The position numbers and the translations under genes were made by a program. 64,000 nucleotides of DNA from CAXXOK01 sp964640955 (GTDB taxonomy: Bacteria; Bacillota; Clostridia; Christensenellales; Aristaeellaceae): NCBI GenBank assembly GCA_964640955.1, contig CAZXJI010000010.1:1-64000 (forward strand), given 5' to 3'. Shown here one piece after another: positions 1 to 8,949 of this stretch; within the stretch, counting starts at the first letter, position 1; every line of letters starts with the position of its first letter. Under the pieces are notes generated by a model that saw nothing but the letters and a program-made list of their open reading frames with translations, was not told the origin of the DNA and made no database searches.

Positions 1-1656
1 CTCGTCCCCCTCCGGCAGGGGATAGCTCCAGATGGCCGCCTGCTCGGGCGTGACGGCGGTAGCGCAGTTGCAGGCGATGGCCGCCATTTTCACATAGTCC
101 GTCTGATCGGTCACCGACTGGATGCTCAGCCGCGACAAAAGCGAATACTCCATGCGCATGCCGCCGCTGCCGCAGTTTTCGATGACGAGCTCCGGGTAGC
201 GGGTCAGCACCCCGTCCAGCCACTTCAGGTACGCGCGCGTATGTTCAAGCAGCCCCGCGGCGGCGTTCGGGGCATCCTGCTCGGTGCCGACGCCCGCGTT
301 GATGTTGTAGTCGATTTTCAGGTAGCCGACCCCGTATTCGCGCACCAGCCGGTCGACCACCGCGTCGGCGTGGCGGACGACCTCGGGGTTGCGGTAATCC
401 AGCTGGTAGCGCCCGCGCAGGACGACCGGCCTGCCGCCGCGCCGGAAGAACCACGAGGGGGGCACCTTTTCAGCCAGCGGGCATTTGACGCCCATCACTT
501 CCAGCTCCAGCCACAGCCCGGGGATCATCCCGTGGGCGCGGATCGCGTCCATCACCTCGCCGATGCCGCCGGGGAAGCGCGCGGCGCTGGGCAGCCACTC
601 GCCCACGCCGTCCCACCAGGGGCCGTCGTCGTACCAGCCGCAGTCCACGCAGTAGTAACGGCAGCCCGCCTCGGCCGCCGCCGCGATCAGCGGCAGTTCC
701 TTTTCGGTGGTCGGGTCGCCCCAGAGGCAGTTCATGTAATCGTTGTAGATGACGGCGGGGTGCGCGTTGTCCGCGTTCGGGCGGCGGATGCGGCGGCGAT
801 AGCGGGTCAATTGCTGCATCGATTCCTCAAAGTCCTTTCCCCACGCCACCGCGCAGGGAACGGACGTAAAGCGCCCGCCCGGCGCAAGCGGCAGGGTAAA
901 GCCGTTTTCCTGCAGGCTCGGGCCGGAAAGCGCCAGGTACAAAAGCCCCTCCGTTTCGGAAACTTCCCAGTTCCAGCTCCCCGCCGTTTCCAACTGCCAG
1001 GCGATGGTGCCGCCGCCCGCCGCGTCGCTCAGCGCGCCCATGGGCAGGTGCTCGCCCGCGGGCCACGTGCCGGTGGAGGAAAGCGCGACCCTCCGCATGG
1101 AGAAACGGTTGCCCTCGCCGAAAACGGGGGCGTAGCCATAGTCGGCCAGCGTGCGCGTACGCCACTGCGCCTCGGCGCACCAGGTGCTCTGCGGCAGGTG
1201 CACGGTGTGGTCCGCGCGCGTCTGCGCCCGCGTCCCGCCCAGGAGCCCCGCCAGTTTGAACGAACTCAGGTATTCCACCGCATAGGTCTCGTCCGTCCCC
1301 CGGTTGATGAGCTCCGTCGCGCTGCGCACGGCCTTCGCCCCGTCGTAAAACTGCAGGGTGCTGACCGCCGTGAGCCCGCGCCACGACTGGCGCACCTCCA
1401 GCTTCGCGCCGTGTTCGTTTCGCGTAATCGCGTGGCTTTCGTAGCGCAAAAGGCTTCCCGGCTGGGTGCCGGTATGCTTGCTGCCGCAGTTGTCGTCCTG
1501 ATTATACCCGGCGGCCTGGCATTCCAAAAGCCGCATCCAGCGGGTGTCCTCCGGCAGGGGCACCGCCTCGGGCCCGAGGGTAACAAGCCGCACGTCCCCT
1601 TCGGGCGTGACGAGGATATCCAAATACAAGCCGTTTTCATGCATGGAGATGCGCAA
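1..1656 (-). CDS. GH36-type alpha-galactosidase (3' end outside window)
   Basis: Removes terminal alpha-galactose from oligosaccharides such as melibiose or raffinose. The first 552 residues are visible; the reading frame runs open through the left edge, so the C-terminus is missing. An N-terminal beta-sandwich half precedes the barrel. The barrel carries YLKIDYN with the expected nucleophile Asp449, and ENCGSGGMRMEYS where the family acid/base carboxylate is expected; here it is Glu503, where family members usually have Asp. The start is TTG at 1656, chosen because GGGAGG lies 8 bases upstream; an in-frame ATG at 1644 is the alternative. It is divergent from the arabinofuranosidase gene, suggesting a plant-glycan locus. 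Family call is firm, exact substrate is inferred. Confidence 0.85.
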   Translation of the reverse strand, partial: MRISMHENGLYLDILVTPEGDVRLVTLGPEAVPLPEDTRWMRLLECQAAGYNQDDNCGSKHTGTQPGSLLRYESHAITRNEHGAKLEVRQSWRGLTAVSTLQFYDGAKAVRSATELINRGTDETYAVEYLSSFKLAGLLGGTRAQTRADHTVHLPQSTWCAEAQWRTRTLADYGYAPVFGEGNRFSMRRVALSSTGTWPAGEHLPMGALSDAAGGGTIAWQLETAGSWNWEVSETEGLLYLALSGPSLQENGFTLPLAPGGRFTSVPCAVAWGKDFEESMQQLTRYRRRIRRPNADNAHPAVIYNDYMNCLWGDPTTEKELPLIAAAAEAGCRYYCVDCGWYDDGPWWDGVGEWLPSAARFPGGIGEVMDAIRAHGMIPGLWLELEVMGVKCPLAEKVPPSWFFRRGGRPVVLRGRYQLDYRNPEVVRHADAVVDRLVREYGVGYLKIDYNINAGVGTEQDAPNAAAGLLEHTRAYLKWLDGVLTRYPELVIENCGSGGMRMEYSLLSRLSIQSVTDQTDYVKMAAIACNCATAVTPEQAAIWSYPLPEGDE

Positions 1657-1826
1657 GGCGTCCGCCTCCCTTTCGTTTTCGCCGCGGCTCGCGGCGGTTC
1701 CCGTTTCATTCGATAGGATTAATGTACCTCCGTTTGCGCCGCCCCGCAAGCAAAAAATCGTAGGCCGCCGGGAAAAGATCGTCCATGCCCCCGCCCGGCC
1801 GGCCGTAGCGGACGAACGCGTTTCAT

Positions 1827-1834
1827 GGTACAAT
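1827..1834 (+). promoter_or_regulatory. Extended -10 promoter of abfA
   Basis: TGG-TACAAT is an extended -10 element about 39 bases before the abfA start. The matching -35 position (TAGCGG) is poor, which is usual for extended -10 promoters. Ribosome site AAGGAGA follows just before the ATG. Confidence 0.5.
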
Positions 1835-1872
1835 AGTACGGACAAATTCAACGCAAAAAGGAGATCGATCAA

Positions 1873-3339
1873 ATGGCCGGGATCATTATCAACGCGCGCC
1901 GTTCCAAAGGCACGGTCAACCGCAACATCTTCGGGCATTTCAGCGAGCATCTGGGCCGCTGTATTTACCAGGGCATCTATGTGGGGGAGGACTCCAAAAT
2001 CCCCAACGTCGACGGCATGCGCAGGGACGTCGTCCAGGCGCTCAGAGCCATCAGAATCCCCGTGCTGCGCTGGCCGGGCGGGTGCTTCGCCGACGAGTAC
2101 CACTGGCAGGACGGCATCGGCCCCAAGGGCCTGCGCAAGCGCATGGTCAACACCAACTGGGGCCACGTGGTGGAGGACAACTCCTTCGGTACGCATGAAT
2201 TTATGAACCTCTGCCGCCAGCTGGGGTGCGAGCCCTACGTAAACGGCAACGTGGGCAGCGGCACCGTGCGGGAAATGGCCGAGTGGGTGGAATACCTGAA
2301 CAGCGACGGCAACTCCTCCGTGGTTGAAGAGCGCCACCAAAACGGACAGAAAGCGCCTTTCGGCGTCAGGTACTTCGGCGTGGGCAACGAAAGCTGGGGC
2401 TGCGGCGGCAACATGCGCCCCGAATACTACGCCGACGAGTACCGCCGCTACCAGACCTACTGCCGCGATTACGGCGACAACAAGCTTTTCCGCATCGCCT
2501 GCGGCCCCTCCGACGCGGACTACCGCTGGACGGACGTGCTGATGCAGAACGCCGGGCGCTTCATGGACGCCATTACCATGCACTACTATACCTGGACGGG
2601 GCCGGACTGGCAGCACAAAGGCAGCGCCACGCAGTTCACCGCGGCGGATTATTACCATACGCTGCGCAAGGCCGTCGCCATCGAGCCGATCATCGAGCGG
2701 CACCTGCAGGTGATGGACCGCCACGATCCGGAGCACCGCGTGGGGCTGATCGTGGACGAGTGGGGCACGTGGTTCACGGTGGAGCCGGGCACCAACCCGG
2801 GCTTCCTCTACCAGCAGAACACCATGCGCGACGCGCTGGTGGCGGCGCTCACGCTGAACGCCTTTATGGCGCACTGCGACCGCGTGGTAATGGCCAACCT
2901 TGCCCAGACCGTGAACGTTCTGCAGGCGGTGGTCCTCACCGAGGGCGACCGGATGGTACTCACCCCCACCTATCACGTGTTCGACCTGTACAAGGCGCAT
3001 CAGGACGCGGCGGCGGCGGACTGCTTCGTCACCACGGACGAGGCGGACGCGGGCCTGCCGCAATTGCACGCGAGCGCCTCCGTCAAGGACGGGGTGCTGA
3101 CGCTGACGGTTGCCAACGCGTCCGCGGATAAACCCGTGGACGCGGTCGTGCGCATCGACGGCTTTGCCGCCGGCGAGGTCTCCGCCCGCATCCTGACCGG
3201 TCGGACGGACGATTACAACGACTTCGGCGAAAACGCCGAAAAGCTCGCGGTTAAGCCCATGGACGGCATCAAGCTTACCGGCGACGGCCTGCGCTTCTCC
3301 CTGCCCGCCTGCGCCGTGGCCGAGGTCACCTGCCGGTGA
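1873..3339 (+). CDS. abfA: Alpha-N-arabinofuranosidase, GH51
   Basis: Retaining glycosidase that releases terminal L-arabinofuranose from arabinan, arabinoxylan and their oligosaccharides. The 488-residue length matches intracellular GH51 enzymes, and there is no signal peptide, so it acts in the cytoplasm on imported oligomers. The barrel opens with FGHFSEHLGR and WPGGCFADEYHW; the acid/base is Glu173 in GVGNESWG and the nucleophile Glu296 in VDEWGTW. A C-terminal beta-sandwich ends the protein. The ATG has a good AAGGAG site. The last four bases overlap the GTG start of the next gene. Divergent neighbour is an alpha-galactosidase. Confidence 0.95.
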   Translation: MAGIIINARRSKGTVNRNIFGHFSEHLGRCIYQGIYVGEDSKIPNVDGMRRDVVQALRAIRIPVLRWPGGCFADEYHWQDGIGPKGLRKRMVNTNWGHVVEDNSFGTHEFMNLCRQLGCEPYVNGNVGSGTVREMAEWVEYLNSDGNSSVVEERHQNGQKAPFGVRYFGVGNESWGCGGNMRPEYYADEYRRYQTYCRDYGDNKLFRIACGPSDADYRWTDVLMQNAGRFMDAITMHYYTWTGPDWQHKGSATQFTAADYYHTLRKAVAIEPIIERHLQVMDRHDPEHRVGLIVDEWGTWFTVEPGTNPGFLYQQNTMRDALVAALTLNAFMAHCDRVVMANLAQTVNVLQAVVLTEGDRMVLTPTYHVFDLYKAHQDAAAADCFVTTDEADAGLPQLHASASVKDGVLTLTVANASADKPVDAVVRIDGFAAGEVSARILTGRTDDYNDFGENAEKLAVKPMDGIKLTGDGLRFSLPACAVAEVTCR

Positions 3340-3596
3340 TCTGCCGCCGCTGCCTCCTAAGCGACATGGAGGACGAAACGCCGCTGTACCTGCTGATGCG
3401 GGAATGGCTTTCCGCCCTCCCCGCGGAGGAGCGCGCCTCCCGGGCCTGTTACGAAGCGCGGCTTGCGGCCTGCAAAGCCTGCGACCGGCTTTCGGACGGC
3501 CTTTGCGCCGTGTGCGGCTGCTACGTGGAGCTGCGCGCGGCCAAGGCGCGCCTGTCCTGCCCCGATGCCCCGCCCCGCTGGAAGCGGGAAGGGTAG
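3336..3596 (+). CDS. DUF6171 family small cysteine-rich protein
   Basis: An 86-residue protein of unknown function. It shows the family layout: ICRRCLL at the start, then CKACDRL, then CAVCGCYVELRAA and a final Cys-Pro-Asp, i.e. a string of CxxC pairs that could bind zinc. The start is GTG at 3336, overlapping the abfA stop by four bases (GTGA), which implies translational coupling with abfA. The same coupling is not expected from a functional link, since this family sits beside many different genes in Clostridia (recalled, not checked). Confidence 0.8.
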   Translation: MICRRCLLSDMEDETPLYLLMREWLSALPAEERASRACYEARLAACKACDRLSDGLCAVCGCYVELRAAKARLSCPDAPPRWKREG

Positions 3597-3633
3597 GCGG
3601 GACTCCCTCTGTCCCTTTGGCTCCCTTCCCTAA

Positions 3634-3662
3634 GCCGGCGGGCTCAACCCCGCCGGCCTTTC
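3634..3662 (+). terminator. Hairpin terminator after DUF6171 gene
   Basis: GCCGGCGGG pairs perfectly with CCCGCCGGC around a six-base loop, followed by a short CTTT tail. It closes the abfA-DUF6171 unit just before the dxr promoter. Confidence 0.6.
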
Positions 3663-3683
3663 CGATCCTCCGCGCCTCCTCAT

Positions 3684-3712
3684 TTGACATCCGCCCCCGC
3701 CGTGGCTACAAT
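3684..3712 (+). promoter_or_regulatory. Sigma-A promoter of dxr
   Basis: TTGACA, 17-base spacer, TACAAT: near-perfect housekeeping promoter 61 bases upstream of the dxr ATG. Confidence 0.85.
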
Positions 3713-3773
3713 AGGAGCGTGATTTTTCACGCCCCACGGCGGTCGCCGGAGGGCGTGCCAAGGAGCGGAAGGC

Positions 3774-4943
3774 ATGGGAGACAAGCGGCGTTTGGCCGTA
3801 TTGGGCAGCACCGGGAGCATCGGCACCCAGGCGCTGGATGTGGCCGCGCGCCACGCCGATCGCTTTTCCGTCGTCGCGCTGACCGCGCACCGCAGCGCCG
3901 AGGCGCTTTTTAAGCAGGTGGCGCGCTTCCGTCCGGCGCTGGCGGGGCTGACGGGCGAGGGTTTTTCGCTTGAGGATGTCCCGACCGAGCTGCGCTTTTG
4001 CCGCTGGGCGTTCGGCCCCGACGCGCTCGCCGCCGCCGCGACCGCCGCGGAGGCGGACACGGTGTTGGTGTCCGTGGTCGGCATGTGCGGGCTGAACAGC
4101 GTGCTTTCGGCGCTCGCGTGCGGGAAGCGCGTGCTGCTGGCCAACAAGGAGGCGCTCGTCGCGGGCGGCAGGCTGGTGATGGACGCGGCGCGCAAGGCGG
4201 GCGAGCATTCCCTGCTCCCGGTGGACAGCGAGCACAGCGCCGTTTTCCAGTGCCTGCAGGGCGCGGCCGGCAACCCGATCGACACGCTTTACCTCACCTG
4301 CTCGGGCGGCCCCTTCCGCACCTGGGACAAGGCGGCCGTCGCCGCCGCGACCCGCGAGGCGGCGCTTCGGCACCCCACCTGGACGATGGGGCAGAAGATC
4401 ACCGTGGACAGCGCGACCCTTTTCAACAAGGCGCTGGAGATGATCGAGGCGCGCTGGCTGTTCGACATCGACCCTTCGCGGATCCAGGTGCTCATCCACC
4501 CGCAGAGCGTGGTGCACAGCGCCGTGGGCTTCGCCGACGGCGGGGTGATCGCCCAGCTGGGCACGCCGGACATGCGCCTGCCCATCCTCTACGCCATGGC
4601 CTACCCCGACCGCCTGCCCACCGGCGGCGCGAAGCTGGACTTTTTTGCTCAGGGCGCCCTCACCTTCGAGCGGCCCGACCCGGAGCGCTTCCCATCCCTG
4701 CGGCTGGCCGCGGAGTGCCTTTCGGCGGGCGGCGCGGCCTGCTGCGTGCTCAACGCCGCCAACGAGGTCGCCGTCGGGCGCTTCCTTCGGCCGGAAGGCG
4801 GCGCGCCCCTGACCGTGGGCGACATCTACCGCATCGTGGAGGAGACCCTCCGCCGCGTGGGTCCGCTTCCGGCGGACACGCTCGCCCAGGTGCTGACCGC
4901 CGACCACCTCGCGCGCGAAACGGCGGCCGGCCTGCTGCCCTGA
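3774..4943 (+). CDS. dxr: 1-deoxy-D-xylulose 5-phosphate reductoisomerase
   Basis: Converts DXP to 2-C-methyl-D-erythritol 4-phosphate with NADPH, the committed step of the MEP isoprenoid pathway, in the cytoplasm. The 389 residues match the family length. The NADPH-binding loop GSTGSIG is at residues 11-17; the metal and substrate site shows DSEHSAVFQ and KITVDSATLFNKALEMIEA. The ATG at 3774 lies just after AAGGAGCGG sequences. It is followed 45 bases later by rseP, a gene order found in many Firmicutes (there usually with cdsA upstream, absent here). Confidence 0.97.
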   Translation: MGDKRRLAVLGSTGSIGTQALDVAARHADRFSVVALTAHRSAEALFKQVARFRPALAGLTGEGFSLEDVPTELRFCRWAFGPDALAAAATAAEADTVLVSVVGMCGLNSVLSALACGKRVLLANKEALVAGGRLVMDAARKAGEHSLLPVDSEHSAVFQCLQGAAGNPIDTLYLTCSGGPFRTWDKAAVAAATREAALRHPTWTMGQKITVDSATLFNKALEMIEARWLFDIDPSRIQVLIHPQSVVHSAVGFADGGVIAQLGTPDMRLPILYAMAYPDRLPTGGAKLDFFAQGALTFERPDPERFPSLRLAAECLSAGGAACCVLNAANEVAVGRFLRPEGGAPLTVGDIYRIVEETLRRVGPLPADTLAQVLTADHLARETAAGLLP

Positions 4944-4988
4944 CCGATTTTGACCGGGCGCGGTACCGCGCCCCCGGGAGGACAACCG

Positions 4989-6041
4989 ATGACGATCCTG
5001 TACATTCTGCTGGCCATCGTGCTGCTGGGCGTGCTGATTACGGTGCACGAATACGGCCACTTCATCGCCGCGCGGCTCTCCGGCATCGCCGTAAAGGAAT
5101 ACTCCGTGGGCCTGGGGCCCAAGCTTTTGCAATGGAAAAGCAAAAAACACGAGACGCTTTTCACCCTCCGGCTCATCCCCATGGGCGGCTACTGCATGTT
5201 CTACGGCGACGAAACCGACCAGCAGAATGCCGACGATCCCCGCGCGTTTGACAAGGCGAAGGTTTTAAGGCGGATGCTTACGGTGTTCAGCGGCCCGCTG
5301 ATGAACATGGTGCTGGCTTTCGTGCTGGCCGTCGCGCTGATGGCCGGCTACGGCTACACCCTCGCCCAGCCGAGCGTGACCGAGGTGGAGGCGTCCATGC
5401 CCGCCGAGGCGGCGGGCCTTCAGGCGGGCGACGTGATCATCGCCGTCGACGGGCAGTCGATCGCCACGGGCGACGCGGCCGCCCTGACCGAGGCGATCGA
5501 CGCCCTTCCCCAGGGCGGAAGCCTCACCCTCACCGTGCAGCGCGGGGAGAGCACGCTGGAGGTTCCCCTCACCCCCGTGTGGGACGAGGCGACCCAGCGC
5601 TATCGTATCGGCGTGGGTATCCGCGCCTACGCGCCCCTGGCCTTTTCGCAGATCGTCCCCGCCGCGTGGGACAGCTGCGTATACGCCTCCACCGTCATCC
5701 TGGATTCGCTCGGCAAGCTGGTAACCACCGGCGAGGGCATACAGGATACCGCCGGTCCCGTGGGCGTGGTGCAAATGGTGGCGCAGGAAACGCAGCAGGG
5801 CGGCCTGGAGATCTTTTTAAACCTCGCCGTTATCATCAGCATCAACCTGGGGCTGATTAACCTGCTGCCCATTCCCGGGCTGGACGGCAGCCGCCTGGTG
5901 TTCATGCTCGTCGAAGTCGTGCGCCGCAAGCCGATCAACCGCAAGATCGAGGCGACGGTGCACCTGATCGGCTACGCGCTTCTGCTCGGGCTGATGGTGT
6001 TTTTCACCTTCCGGGACGTGGGGCGCATCATTACCGGATAA
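4989..6041 (+). CDS. rseP: Site-2 protease RseP/RasP (M50 zinc metalloprotease)
   Basis: Integral-membrane zinc protease that cuts transmembrane segments of anti-sigma factors and leftover signal peptides. The zinc motif HEYGH is at residues 20-24 in the first membrane helix; a PDZ domain occupies roughly residues 130-205; the second zinc ligand lies in PGLDGSRL near the C-terminal helices. The open frame extends further upstream, but GGGAGG at 4976-4981 places the start at ATG 4989, giving 350 residues. It follows dxr with no terminator, so they are probably co-transcribed. In several relatives ispG follows; here a new promoter and pgsA follow instead. Confidence 0.95.
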   Translation: MTILYILLAIVLLGVLITVHEYGHFIAARLSGIAVKEYSVGLGPKLLQWKSKKHETLFTLRLIPMGGYCMFYGDETDQQNADDPRAFDKAKVLRRMLTVFSGPLMNMVLAFVLAVALMAGYGYTLAQPSVTEVEASMPAEAAGLQAGDVIIAVDGQSIATGDAAALTEAIDALPQGGSLTLTVQRGESTLEVPLTPVWDEATQRYRIGVGIRAYAPLAFSQIVPAAWDSCVYASTVILDSLGKLVTTGEGIQDTAGPVGVVQMVAQETQQGGLEIFLNLAVIISINLGLINLLPIPGLDGSRLVFMLVEVVRRKPINRKIEATVHLIGYALLLGLMVFFTFRDVGRIITG

Positions 6042-6078
6042 AGGCGTTTTCCATTGCACAATGCGCCGCAATTGTCCG

Positions 6079-6108
6079 TTGCGGCCGCTTGCCGCGCCGT
6101 GTTATAAT
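6079..6108 (+). promoter_or_regulatory. Promoter of pgsA
   Basis: TTGCGG, 18-base spacer, TATAAT, with an extended -10 TGT in front of the hexamer. It lies between rseP and pgsA. Confidence 0.7.
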
Positions 6109-6171
6109 CATAAACGCAAGGCGCGGGCGCGGCTTCGGCGTTTCCGATGCCGCGCAAGGAGGATCAGGTTG

Positions 6172-6774
6172 ATGAAGGGCGTCCTGAAGGAACAATGGAA
6201 GAAGAATCTCAACGTGCCCAACGCCCTTACGGCTGCCCGCATGTTGATGATCCCCCTGTACGTCGCATTATTCGTGCACGGGCAGAAATACCCCGCGCTG
6301 CTCGTTTTTTTGCTGGCGTCACTCACCGACATGCTCGACGGGCTGATCGCGCGGCACTACCACCTGATCACCGATTTGGGCAAGCTGATGGATCCGCTGG
6401 CCGACAAGCTGATGGTGCTGACGGTCATGTTCAGCATGGCCCTGGGCAACGACGCCATTCCCCCCGTGGTACCTTGGACGGCGGTGGGCATCCTGCTTGG
6501 CAAGGAGCTTATCATGATGTTGGGCGGGCTTCTGCTTTTGCGCCGCAACATCGTGGTGTATTCCTATTTCATCGGCAAGGCCGCGCATTGCCTGTTCATC
6601 GCAGGGCTGACGGCGACGTTCTTCCACGACTGGTTCGTTTCGGCCTGCGCGGGGTGGTTCATGACCCCCGACCTGCTTCTTCTGTGGACGGCGGTGGTGT
6701 GCACGCTGTGCGCCCTGGCCGTGTACGTGGCCGATTCCATCCGCAAGGTAAAGCGCCCCGGACCGCAGGCGTAA
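6172..6774 (+). CDS. pgsA: CDP-diacylglycerol--glycerol-3-phosphate 3-phosphatidyltransferase
   Basis: Makes phosphatidylglycerol phosphate from CDP-diacylglycerol and glycerol 3-phosphate, the first step to anionic phospholipids, in the membrane. The CDP-alcohol phosphotransferase signature DGx2ARx8Gx3Dx3D is intact (Asp53, Asp56, Gly57, Arg61, Gly70, Asp74, Asp78), and NVPNALTAARM precedes it as in PgsA. About six hydrophobic segments follow. AAGGAGG at 6156-6162 fits ATG 6172 (or TTG 6169 right before it); upstream in-frame codons lack a ribosome site. 200 residues. PgsA rather than a phosphatidylserine synthase is inferred from the N-terminal motif. Confidence 0.9.
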   Translation: MKGVLKEQWKKNLNVPNALTAARMLMIPLYVALFVHGQKYPALLVFLLASLTDMLDGLIARHYHLITDLGKLMDPLADKLMVLTVMFSMALGNDAIPPVVPWTAVGILLGKELIMMLGGLLLLRRNIVVYSYFIGKAAHCLFIAGLTATFFHDWFVSACAGWFMTPDLLLLWTAVVCTLCALAVYVADSIRKVKRPGPQA

Positions 6775-6796
6775 TGCCGGGCTCCGTGCGCGTCTC

Positions 6797-6828
6797 CCCC
6801 GCTTTTCCGCCCGAGAAGCGGGGATTTT
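6797..6828 (+). terminator. Terminator after pgsA
   Basis: CCCCGCTT pairs with AAGCGGGG, followed by ATTTTAC. It separates pgsA from the EamA promoter. Confidence 0.6.
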
Positions 6829-6853
6829 ACATTTCCCCCGCGCGCTTCGCGCC

Positions 6854-6882
6854 TTGCGCCGGCCGCCTTTGCATGGTATGAT
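6854..6882 (+). promoter_or_regulatory. Extended -10 promoter of EamA gene
   Basis: TTGCGC, 17-base spacer, TATGAT preceded by TGG (extended -10). Confidence 0.65.
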
Positions 6883-6920
6883 CGTTTCATGCGCCCCCGG
6901 GCGCGGAAAGGGGCGGCGCT

Positions 6921-7826
6921 ATGGCGGGCGGAAGGCTGTCGGACGCGGGACGCGGACACGCGCTGGCGCTGGGCACCATTCTGGTGTGGGGCACCACCTT
7001 CATCGCCTCCACCGTGGCGCTTAGAACGCTTTCGCCCGTGGAGCTGCTTACGCTTCGCATGCTCGTGGCGATCCTCGCGCTGACCGTCGCCTGTCCGCAC
7101 CGGCTGCGGCTCAAGGCCCGTGTGCACGAGCTTTACCTGCTGGGGGCTGGGCTTTGCGGCGTTACGCTCTATTTTCTGTTTGAGAACGTCGCGCTGACCT
7201 ACACCAGCTCCGCCAACTGCAGCGTCATCATCTCCACGGCTCCGTTTTTCGTGGGGCTCGCCGCGCGTTTCCTCTTAAAGGAGGATCGGCTGAGCCGTTC
7301 GTTCTTCGTGGGCTTCCTCATCGCCATGACCGGCGTGTGCATGGTATCCTTCGCGGGGCGCAGCCTGCGGCTCAACCCGCTGGGCGACGCGCTGTGCATC
7401 CTTGCGGCCGTGGCGTGGTCGTTTTACTCGGTGTTCATCCGCAAGCTGGAGGGGTACGGGTACAACATGCTCCTGCTGACCCGCCGCATCTTCGTCTACG
7501 GCGTGCTGTGCCTGCTTCCGTTCATGGCGTTCACGGGCTTCAGCGTCACCCCGGCGGACCTTTTCAACGCGGATACGCTGACGAGCGTTCTCTTTCTGGG
7601 CCTGGTCGCCAGCGCCCTGTGCTTCGTTACGTGGAACACGGCCGTGCGGCTCATCGGCCCGGTAAAGACCAGCGCATACATCTACCTGACACCCCCGGTC
7701 ACCATCGTGTTCGCACGCCTGATCCTGAGCGATCCCATCCATCCGCTGGCAATCGCCGGGGCGGCGCTGGCGCTTCTGGGGCTGGCCATCAGCCAGCGCC
7801 GCAGGCCCGTGCGGGAGGCCGCCTGA
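6921..7826 (+). CDS. EamA/DMT-family membrane transporter
   Basis: A 301-residue membrane protein with about ten hydrophobic helices in two EamA repeats (roughly residues 12-145 and 155-295). The first repeat begins GTILVWGTTFIAS, the typical start of drug/metabolite transporters; the repeat ends carry the family's helix-ending positively charged residues. Substrate cannot be read from sequence; amino acids or metabolites are usual. AAAGGGG lies ahead of ATG 6921. It has its own promoter and looks monocistronic; the next gene has a promoter overlapping its tail. Confidence 0.9.
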   Translation: MAGGRLSDAGRGHALALGTILVWGTTFIASTVALRTLSPVELLTLRMLVAILALTVACPHRLRLKARVHELYLLGAGLCGVTLYFLFENVALTYTSSANCSVIISTAPFFVGLAARFLLKEDRLSRSFFVGFLIAMTGVCMVSFAGRSLRLNPLGDALCILAAVAWSFYSVFIRKLEGYGYNMLLLTRRIFVYGVLCLLPFMAFTGFSVTPADLFNADTLTSVLFLGLVASALCFVTWNTAVRLIGPVKTSAYIYLTPPVTIVFARLILSDPIHPLAIAGAALALLGLAISQRRRPVREAA

Positions 7827-7832
7827 CACCGG

Positions 7833-7861
7833 GTGGCAAAAGGCCCGGAATGTGGTATAAT
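7833..7861 (+). promoter_or_regulatory. Extended -10 promoter of the DUF624 gene
   Basis: TGG-TATAAT at 7853-7861 is a perfect extended -10; the -35 position reads GTGGCA with a 17-base spacer. It probably drives the gene run up to 16.0 kb. Confidence 0.65.
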
Positions 7862-7913
7862 ACTTTACGCGAATAGACACGGTTTTGGCGCTCGGCGCCG
7901 GGGAGGTACGGAT

Positions 7914-8909
7914 ATGTTCGGACGATTCATGAATAATTATTTCTACGGCAAGAGCGGCAAGGGCGATTACACCCGCGAGGACCTGCCCGAAACCCGAACC
8001 CAGCTGTTTTGGGAAACGCTGCGCACGCGCTTCAGCGGCCTGATGCGGCTGAACCTGCTCTACATGCTGGCGTGGCTCCCGGCGCTGCTGGTGATCGGCT
8101 ACCACGTGCTGATGCTCTACTCGGCCACGGTCAACCTGGCCGACCTGCAAAGCCAGGTAGACGCGGGCACCCTGGCCGCCGCGGATTACGTGACTCAGCA
8201 GGCGCTGTACGTGGACGGGGTGAAGGCCGTGGCGCTTCGGGCGCTGCTGTTTCTGATTCCGGCGCTGGCGGTGACCGGCCCGTTTACGACGGGCATCAGC
8301 CTGGTTACGCGCAACTGGGCGCGCGACGAGCACGCCTTCCTGTGGAGCGACTATAAGGATGCCGTGAAGGAAAACTGGAAGCAGGGCCTGGCTACCAGCA
8401 CCATCACGGGCTTCGTGCCGATGCTCATGTACGTGTGCTGGGTGTTTTACGGGCAGATGGCGCAGACCAGCTCGCTTTACGTGATCCCGCAGGTGCTGAC
8501 GCTCCTGCTGGGCCTTGTGTGGATGATGAGCCTGATGTTCACCTACCCGATGATGGTCACCTACCGCCTGCGCTACCGCGACGTGCTGCGCAACAGCCTG
8601 CTGTTGACCATCGGCCGCCTGCCGGCCACGGTGGGGCTCAAGCTGCTTTCCGTGGTGCCCGCGCTGATCGCCGCGGTCGTCAGCTACATGACCCCGTACT
8701 TCCAGTGGGCGCTGATGATCTGCATGCTGTACTACGTGTTCCTGGGCTTCGCCCTGAGCCGGTTCGTGGGGGCCAGCTACACCAACGCGGTTTTCGATAA
8801 GTACATCAACGTCAAAATCGACGGCGCGCCGGTCAACCGCGGCCTGTACGTGGAGCCCGAGGACGACGAGGACGACGAGTCCGGCGACGGCGGCGCGCCC
8901 CAGGCGTGA
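7914..8909 (+). CDS. DUF624 (YesL-like) membrane protein
   Basis: A 331-residue polytopic protein with six or so hydrophobic segments and the DUF624 pattern: an N-terminal amphipathic start, RFSGLMRLNLLYMLAWLPA, then PFTTGISLVTRNWARDEHAF and a cytoplasmic DYKDAVKENWKQG loop. YesL-like proteins accompany sugar ABC transporters in Bacilli but their function is unknown. A strongly acidic C-terminal tail (EPEDDEDDESGD) is unusual. GGGGAGG places the start at ATG 7914 although the frame is open upstream. First gene of a co-directional run reaching 15996. Confidence 0.8.
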   Translation: MFGRFMNNYFYGKSGKGDYTREDLPETRTQLFWETLRTRFSGLMRLNLLYMLAWLPALLVIGYHVLMLYSATVNLADLQSQVDAGTLAAADYVTQQALYVDGVKAVALRALLFLIPALAVTGPFTTGISLVTRNWARDEHAFLWSDYKDAVKENWKQGLATSTITGFVPMLMYVCWVFYGQMAQTSSLYVIPQVLTLLLGLVWMMSLMFTYPMMVTYRLRYRDVLRNSLLLTIGRLPATVGLKLLSVVPALIAAVVSYMTPYFQWALMICMLYYVFLGFALSRFVGASYTNAVFDKYINVKIDGAPVNRGLYVEPEDDEDDESGDGGAPQA

Positions 8910-8949
8910 GCCTCCGCGCCCTTTCAGCAATCCATACGAGGTGACGCCT

